A stretch of DNA of 64,000 nt, from the NCBI RefSeq assembly GCF_011090185.1, contig NZ_JAAFGS010000007.1, forward strand, positions 62,001 through 126,000, written 5' to 3'. Origin of the DNA: Saccharibacillus alkalitolerans. Its GTDB lineage: Bacteria > Bacillota > Bacilli > Paenibacillales > Paenibacillaceae. The position numbers were made by a program, and so were the translations under genes. Under the pieces are notes generated by a model. The model had not been told where the DNA came from. It worked only from the letters and a program-made list of their open reading frames with translations, and ran no database searches. Positions 60,324-64,000 of this stretch are shown here, one piece after another. Every line of letters starts with the position of its first letter. The stretch's first letter is position 1.

Positions 60324-61154
60324 TCAGCGCGATAGTCCGTATACGACCGACGCGACGACAGCCAGAATCGCGACGATCGTCAAGACGATCTTCATGCTGC
60401 TGCGCGGAACGTCGCCGGCGGCCGTGCCGGTCTGTCCGTTCAACAAACTGAACATTCTGCGGCCGCGGTATTCATAATCGATGCGGTAAAAAGGCAGCAG
60501 CACGCGCCGGAAACGGAGACGGCGAAATTCGATCGTCAGCTTCAGGTCGGCTACCGAATCTCCGCCGATTCTGCGCGTCACCTTTTTTGCGAGCGCTTGA
60601 TCGATCTTTTTCCGGCCGATTGCCCATCCTTGGGGGAAAGAAAGCGCGGAACCGGTCAGCCTGTAACCGCGAGTACGCTCCGGCAGCCAAGGTTCGAGCG
60701 CCGCATGATCGAAGTCGCTGATTTTTTCGAGCAGGCGGGTATCGTAAACGTCGGAGGCGGAGACATTCAGATGTTCGAAAGTCTGTCCGTGCTCGCCGCT
60801 TACCGGCGTATAGTCGGTCGTTGTCGAAGTCTCCGTATAAGTTTCGCTGTTGCCGTTGGAATCCGTTCGGGTGTAAGTATTCTCGAACCTTCTGTCAAGG
60901 CCTCTTCTCGCCGTGTAGAAGGAGTTCGTATCCGCGCCGAACGACCAGAAAGGCAGGTAGAGCGGTTCGATCGAAACGGGCAGCGCGCCGTGCCTGAAGA
61001 AACGGGATACGAAGCGCCGCTTTCTTCTCCACAGCAGGAAATGTTCTTCGGCCTGTACCGGAGACAACACGAAGGGAATCAACGCATCCGGCCAACCGGA
61101 AGGATCGGACGTATCCTGTGCCCGTTCCGGATCGAAATCATGTTCCGCGATCAT
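60324..61154 (-). CDS. Hypothetical tail-anchored protein
   Basis: A 276-residue protein with one C-terminal membrane segment (about 253-273, IVLTIVAILAVVASVVYGL). The opening WPDALIPFVLSPVQAEEHFLLWRRKRRF resembles the start of the conserved part in proteins that carry a TFIIB-like zinc ribbon before it; that ribbon is missing here. The region with TSTTTDYTPVSGEHGQTFEHLNVSASDVYD also fits that group. Function unknown; it would face the cytoplasm. Confidence 0.6.
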   Translation of the reverse strand: MIAEHDFDPERAQDTSDPSGWPDALIPFVLSPVQAEEHFLLWRRKRRFVSRFFRHGALPVSIEPLYLPFWSFGADTNSFYTARRGLDRRFENTYTRTDSNGNSETYTETSTTTDYTPVSGEHGQTFEHLNVSASDVYDTRLLEKISDFDHAALEPWLPERTRGYRLTGSALSFPQGWAIGRKKIDQALAKKVTRRIGGDSVADLKLTIEFRRLRFRRVLLPFYRIDYEYRGRRMFSLLNGQTGTAAGDVPRSSMKIVLTIVAILAVVASVVYGLSR

Positions 61155-61261
61155 ATCGACATCATCCTTTTTCTGAATATATGACGCAATGCGTACCGGC
61201 CGAGCATTCGGTGCCGGATTACGTTCTTCTTCATTTATGCCTTATAATGAAAGTATATCGT

Positions 61262-61355
61262 TTATGACGCGTACACGAAACGCGAATCGGCCCGCGGAGC
61301 GAAACGCCCCGGGCTTGATCAGACCGTTTGCGGTTTGTGTACACGCCTTAACCAG
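61262..61355 (+). other. Imperfect palindrome in the antiporter leader
   Basis: GACGCGTACACGAAACGCG (61268-61286) can pair with the stretch ending GCGGTTTGTGTACACGCC near 61348, with inner complementarity. TATAAT at 61243-61248 could start transcription just before it, which would place the fold in the 5' leader of the antiporter mRNA. Confidence 0.4.
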
Positions 61356-61372
61356 ATAAAGGAGGGGAATGG

Positions 61373-62872
61373 TTGCAGTTCACGGTAGATAACTCGATCC
61401 TGCTTTTTTCCGCTTTATTGATCGTCGGCGTATTGACCACGAAGTTTTCTTCTCGTCTGGGCGTACCCTCGCTCGTGTTCTTTATCGTAGTCGGAATGGT
61501 ATTGAGCCGATTCATTTATTTCGACAATGCGTATTTGACGCAGCTGTTCGGCATCGTGGCGCTTATCGTCATTTTGTTCGAAGGCGGGCTTCAGACGAAA
61601 TGGACCAGCATGAAAAAGGTGATCGTGCCTTCCGCCACCCTGGCGACCGTCGGCGTGCTGATCACGACGGTTACGATCGGCGCGCTGGCCAAATACATTT
61701 TGGGCCTGACCTGGCTCGAAGGCATGCTGTTCGGCGCGATCGTCGGTTCGACCGACGCGGCGGCCATATTCGCGGTGCTGGGCAGCAAAAACATCCGGCC
61801 GAAGCTGACGGCGACGCTCGAAGCCGAGTCGGGCACGAACGATCCGATGGCGATCTTTTTGACCGTATCGTTGATTCAGCTTATCCAAAATCCGGAATCG
61901 AGCTTTCTGACGCTGATCCTCGGCTTCGTATGGCAGATGGGACTGGGCCTGGTGATGGGGCTGCTGCTCGGGAAAGTCTCGGTGGCGATCATCAACAAGA
62001 TCAACCTCGATTCTTCCGGGCTGTACCCGGTTCTGTCCATGGCGCTTGCCGTACTGACGTACAGCGGCACGGCGATGCTCCATGGAAGCGGATTGCTGGC
62101 CGTATACGTCATGGCGGTGCTGGTCGGCAACTCGGACCTGACCTATCGTCATTCCATCTTCCGCTTCAACGAAGGCTTCGCGTGGATGATGCAAATTCTG
62201 ATGTTTATCCTGCTGGGTCTGCTGGTCTTCCCGCATCAGCTGCCTTCCGTCACCTGGCAGGGACTCGGATTGTCGATCCTGCTTATGTTCGTGGCAAGGC
62301 CGCTGGGCGTTTTCGTAAGCATGATCTTCATGAAATTCGATCTCAAAGAAATCACGTTCATCTCATGGGCGGGGCTGCGCGGGGCGGTTCCGATCGTGCT
62401 GGCCACATACCCCATGATCGCGGGCATCGAGCATAGTCAGCTGATTTTCAACGTCGTCTTTTTCGTCGTCTTGACCTCGGCTCTGATCCAGGGCTCTACC
62501 ATTTCGTTCCTGGCGGATAAACTGGGACTGCTGGGCGGAAAAAAGGCGACGGCCCCCCACAGTCTGGAGCTGGTGTCGATCGGCAAAACGAACTCGGAAA
62601 TCATCGAGATCGACGTGGAAGAAAATTCGGTCGTGGAAGGCAAACAGATCCAGCACGCCAAGCTTCCCGTAGAAGCGCTCGTCACGGCGATCGTGCGCGA
62701 CGAGAAGATCATTACGCCCAAGGGCGCGACACGGATCAAGGCCGGCGACATTCTGTACGTCCTGCTGCCCAAGTCGATGCGCAAGCAGGTGCAGGCGATG
62801 TTCGACAAGCCGGAAGAAACGCCCGAACCTCCGGCTCCTCCGGAACCGAAAAAGCGGGCGCCGAACAAATAA
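61373..62872 (+). CDS. CPA1-type cation/proton antiporter with TrkA-C domain
   Basis: A 499-residue protein read from a TTG with AAAGGAGGGG five to nine nt upstream. About twelve membrane segments (8-390) include GAIVGSTDAAAIFAVLG and ESGTNDPMAIFLTVSLI, where the ND pair is the ion-binding site of NhaP2-like antiporters. Residues about 400-475 form a TrkA-C (RCK_C) domain (EIDVEENSVVEGKQIQHAKLP, GDILYVLLP), a nucleotide-sensing module. K+ or Na+ efflux against H+ is the known activity of such proteins, often gated by c-di-AMP in Firmicutes. The tail is Pro/Lys-rich. Confidence 0.9.
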   Translation: MQFTVDNSILLFSALLIVGVLTTKFSSRLGVPSLVFFIVVGMVLSRFIYFDNAYLTQLFGIVALIVILFEGGLQTKWTSMKKVIVPSATLATVGVLITTVTIGALAKYILGLTWLEGMLFGAIVGSTDAAAIFAVLGSKNIRPKLTATLEAESGTNDPMAIFLTVSLIQLIQNPESSFLTLILGFVWQMGLGLVMGLLLGKVSVAIINKINLDSSGLYPVLSMALAVLTYSGTAMLHGSGLLAVYVMAVLVGNSDLTYRHSIFRFNEGFAWMMQILMFILLGLLVFPHQLPSVTWQGLGLSILLMFVARPLGVFVSMIFMKFDLKEITFISWAGLRGAVPIVLATYPMIAGIEHSQLIFNVVFFVVLTSALIQGSTISFLADKLGLLGGKKATAPHSLELVSIGKTNSEIIEIDVEENSVVEGKQIQHAKLPVEALVTAIVRDEKIITPKGATRIKAGDILYVLLPKSMRKQVQAMFDKPEETPEPPAPPEPKKRAPNK

Positions 62873-62881
62873 CGGATACTT

Positions 62882-62915
62882 AAAAAGGGGCCTGCTTCGG
62901 CAGGTCCCTTTTTTG
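62882..62915 (+). terminator. Terminator of the antiporter gene
   Basis: AAAAAGGGGCCTGC-TTCG-GCAGGTCCCTTTTTTG. Confidence 0.9.
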
Positions 62916-63035
62916 AGCGAAAATTCGCGAAAAGCAAACAAAAACATGAAAACCGTACAACATAAAAGAATTATTCGTGGACAGACCAACTGGAAATCCT
63001 TAATATAAGAGAGAGTTATTGACGGAAGATTTTTT

Positions 63036-63049
63036 TGTAAGCGTTAACA
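63036..63049. promoter_or_regulatory. Perfect-consensus cre site
   Basis: TGTAAGCGTTAACA matches TGWAANCGNTNWCA at every position. It lies 134 nt before the sensor gene at 63183, in the 310-bp AT-rich gap after the antiporter terminator. The rest of that gap shows no other feature. Confidence 0.75.
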
Positions 63050-63182
63050 TTTTGATTTATTAAATCGTATAAATGATCGTTTTGTGCTTTTTTGCTTTAC
63101 CATTCGGTTTTTCGGCAGGGATTAGCGGACTGCGAGAACGCGTTTTTCGGCCACGAAATCCATCCGATCGGAGGAATCCCGT

Positions 63183-64000
63183 ATGAAACGTTTCCCGATG
63201 ACGCTGCAGCTGGCGCTCATCCTGTTTATCGTCATGGTCATCCCGGCGAGCATCCTGACCTGGTACAGCGGCGAACAGAGCTTTCGCGACTCGGAGCGGC
63301 AGATCGCCGAATCTTCGCTTGCCGAGCTGGTCGCCGGCCGCAGGCTGAACGAGAACGCGCTGAACAATCTGGCTCAGGACGTGGTCAGGCTGTCCGCGAT
63401 CGGCACGTTCGATCGGCTTCGCCCTTTTCCGACGTACGACGAGATCAGCGCGGATTACGGACGGATCAGCAGGGCGATGACCGTGATGCGCGAGTTGACC
63501 AACCTCAACCACCGGGCGGACGGCATATATTCTTCGTTTTTTTATATGCAGGATTCCGATTACGTCGTCTCCACCGACCGCAGCATCACGAGGCTGGAAC
63601 GGTACGAAGATCTCGGGTGGATCGACGAGGCGTTGGAGCGACGTTCCGGAGGCATCGCGGGAATTTGGGTGCCGCGTAAGCTGGATTCCGGCGTGAAGGT
63701 CGTGTCGTACGTGCTGCCGCTGAACCGGCTGTCCACGACGACCAAAGGCACGATCGTGATCAACGTGCGCGAAAGCCAGCTCGGCCAATACATGTATTCC
63801 GCGAACGAAGCGAGCGCGGGCTACGCCCTGATCGACGGGGACGGAACGATGGTATCCTCGCCGGATAAGAGCCTGCTGCTCAAGAATATCGCCGATCTGC
63901 CGGTATACGGCGAGCTGCTGAAGAACTCTCCGAGCGAAGGCTATGCGTTCCGGGAAGTGAACGGCGACCGGCTGCTGTACGCCTGGTCGGATTCGCAGCT
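63183..64000 (+). CDS. Cache-type membrane sensor, N-terminal part (cut by window end)
   Basis: The first 272 codons of a longer gene, open to the end of the window. GGAGG stands 8 nt before the ATG. MKRFPMTLQLALILFIVMVIPASILTWYSG is a signal anchor; an outside dCache-like sensor domain follows (SERQIAESSLAELVAGRRLNENALNNLAQDVVRLS... YSSFFYMQDSDYVVSTD... VSYVLPLN...). In Paenibacillus-type bacteria this layout is found in YesM-like histidine kinases and in AraC regulators with a membrane sensor; which one this is depends on the missing C-terminus. The perfect cre upstream suggests a role in sugar-polymer use. Confidence 0.8.
   Translation, partial: MKRFPMTLQLALILFIVMVIPASILTWYSGEQSFRDSERQIAESSLAELVAGRRLNENALNNLAQDVVRLSAIGTFDRLRPFPTYDEISADYGRISRAMTVMRELTNLNHRADGIYSSFFYMQDSDYVVSTDRSITRLERYEDLGWIDEALERRSGGIAGIWVPRKLDSGVKVVSYVLPLNRLSTTTKGTIVINVRESQLGQYMYSANEASAGYALIDGDGTMVSSPDKSLLLKNIADLPVYGELLKNSPSEGYAFREVNGDRLLYAWSDSQ

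Overview
The window looks like a chromosomal segment of a Gram-positive Paenibacillaceae bacterium (Paenibacillus/Saccharibacillus/Cohnella-like). Most genes are GC-rich, start sites carry strong AGGAGG-type ribosome binding sites, transcription ends at many U-tract hairpins, and the gene content is typical of that group: a YdfH/YdfI/YdfJ cassette, VanW, several glycoside hydrolases with LamG and atrophied-Ig modules, LytTR/DUF3021, and AraC regulators. This assignment is inferred from gene style; no rRNA or phylogenetic marker was compared.

Region 1 (1-5743) is the right part of an AT-rich integrated element. It has a large serine recombinase, frameshifted at an A7 run, followed by three co-oriented cargo genes: a zinc-ribbon/HEPN-like DUF4145 protein, a PD-(D/E)xK-like protein with a SEC-C tail, and a RES-domain protein. 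The right end lies inside ssrA (tmRNA): the last codon and stop of the RES gene run straight into the 3' half of tmRNA (about 5499-5743). No 5' half of ssrA is visible. This cargo is the best candidate here for an undescribed, possibly defensive, system.

Region 2 (5.8-18.2 kb) is chromosomal backbone: a GH18-like secreted protein and a membrane GT2 synthase (exopolysaccharide-like pair), a MetE-like protein, an MscS channel cluster with a GNAT gene, a LytTR/DUF3021 pair, a TetR-ABC transporter locus with two matching operator-like sites, and an aldo/keto reductase. Region 3 (18.2-21.5 kb) is an AT-rich patch with an Rgg/PlcR-like regulator, a possible 24-codon hydrophobic peptide gene and an ABC exporter, followed by a 200-bp MITE-like element.

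Region 4 (21.6-33.7 kb) has an unusually long polyprenyl synthetase, a lipoprotein/C39-like pair, a sigma/anti-sigma pair, a domain-permuted GH3 enzyme and gltD. The GltD is swollen by two Ala/Gly-rich insertions, one built from 66-bp tandem repeats. Region 5 (34.2-47.2 kb) has a nuclease-fold/winged-helix protein, a GH51 arabinofuranosidase, an M50-like pseudoprotease, an AraC regulator, a GT2/GT-C pair and a GH43 arabinanase lipoprotein. GH43, GH51 and GH3 together suggest arabinan or hemicellulose use, and near-consensus cre sites suggest CcpA control.

Region 6 (47.3-64 kb) has tRNA-Leu(CAG), a structured leader or small RNA with its own promoter and terminator in front of a MATE transporter, a HAD phosphatase, VanW, a 264-bp palindromic element, the ydfH-ydfI-ydfJ-like cassette, a GH105-type hydrolase divergent from an AraC regulator, a HesB-like protein, a CPA1 antiporter and a truncated Cache-type sensor behind a perfect cre.

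A second system-level observation is a family of intergenic elements at 10.8, 31.1 and 35.0 kb. Each has four 23-nt units, two direct then two inverted, with a 50/60/50-nt register in two exactly 183-bp copies and a looser third copy.
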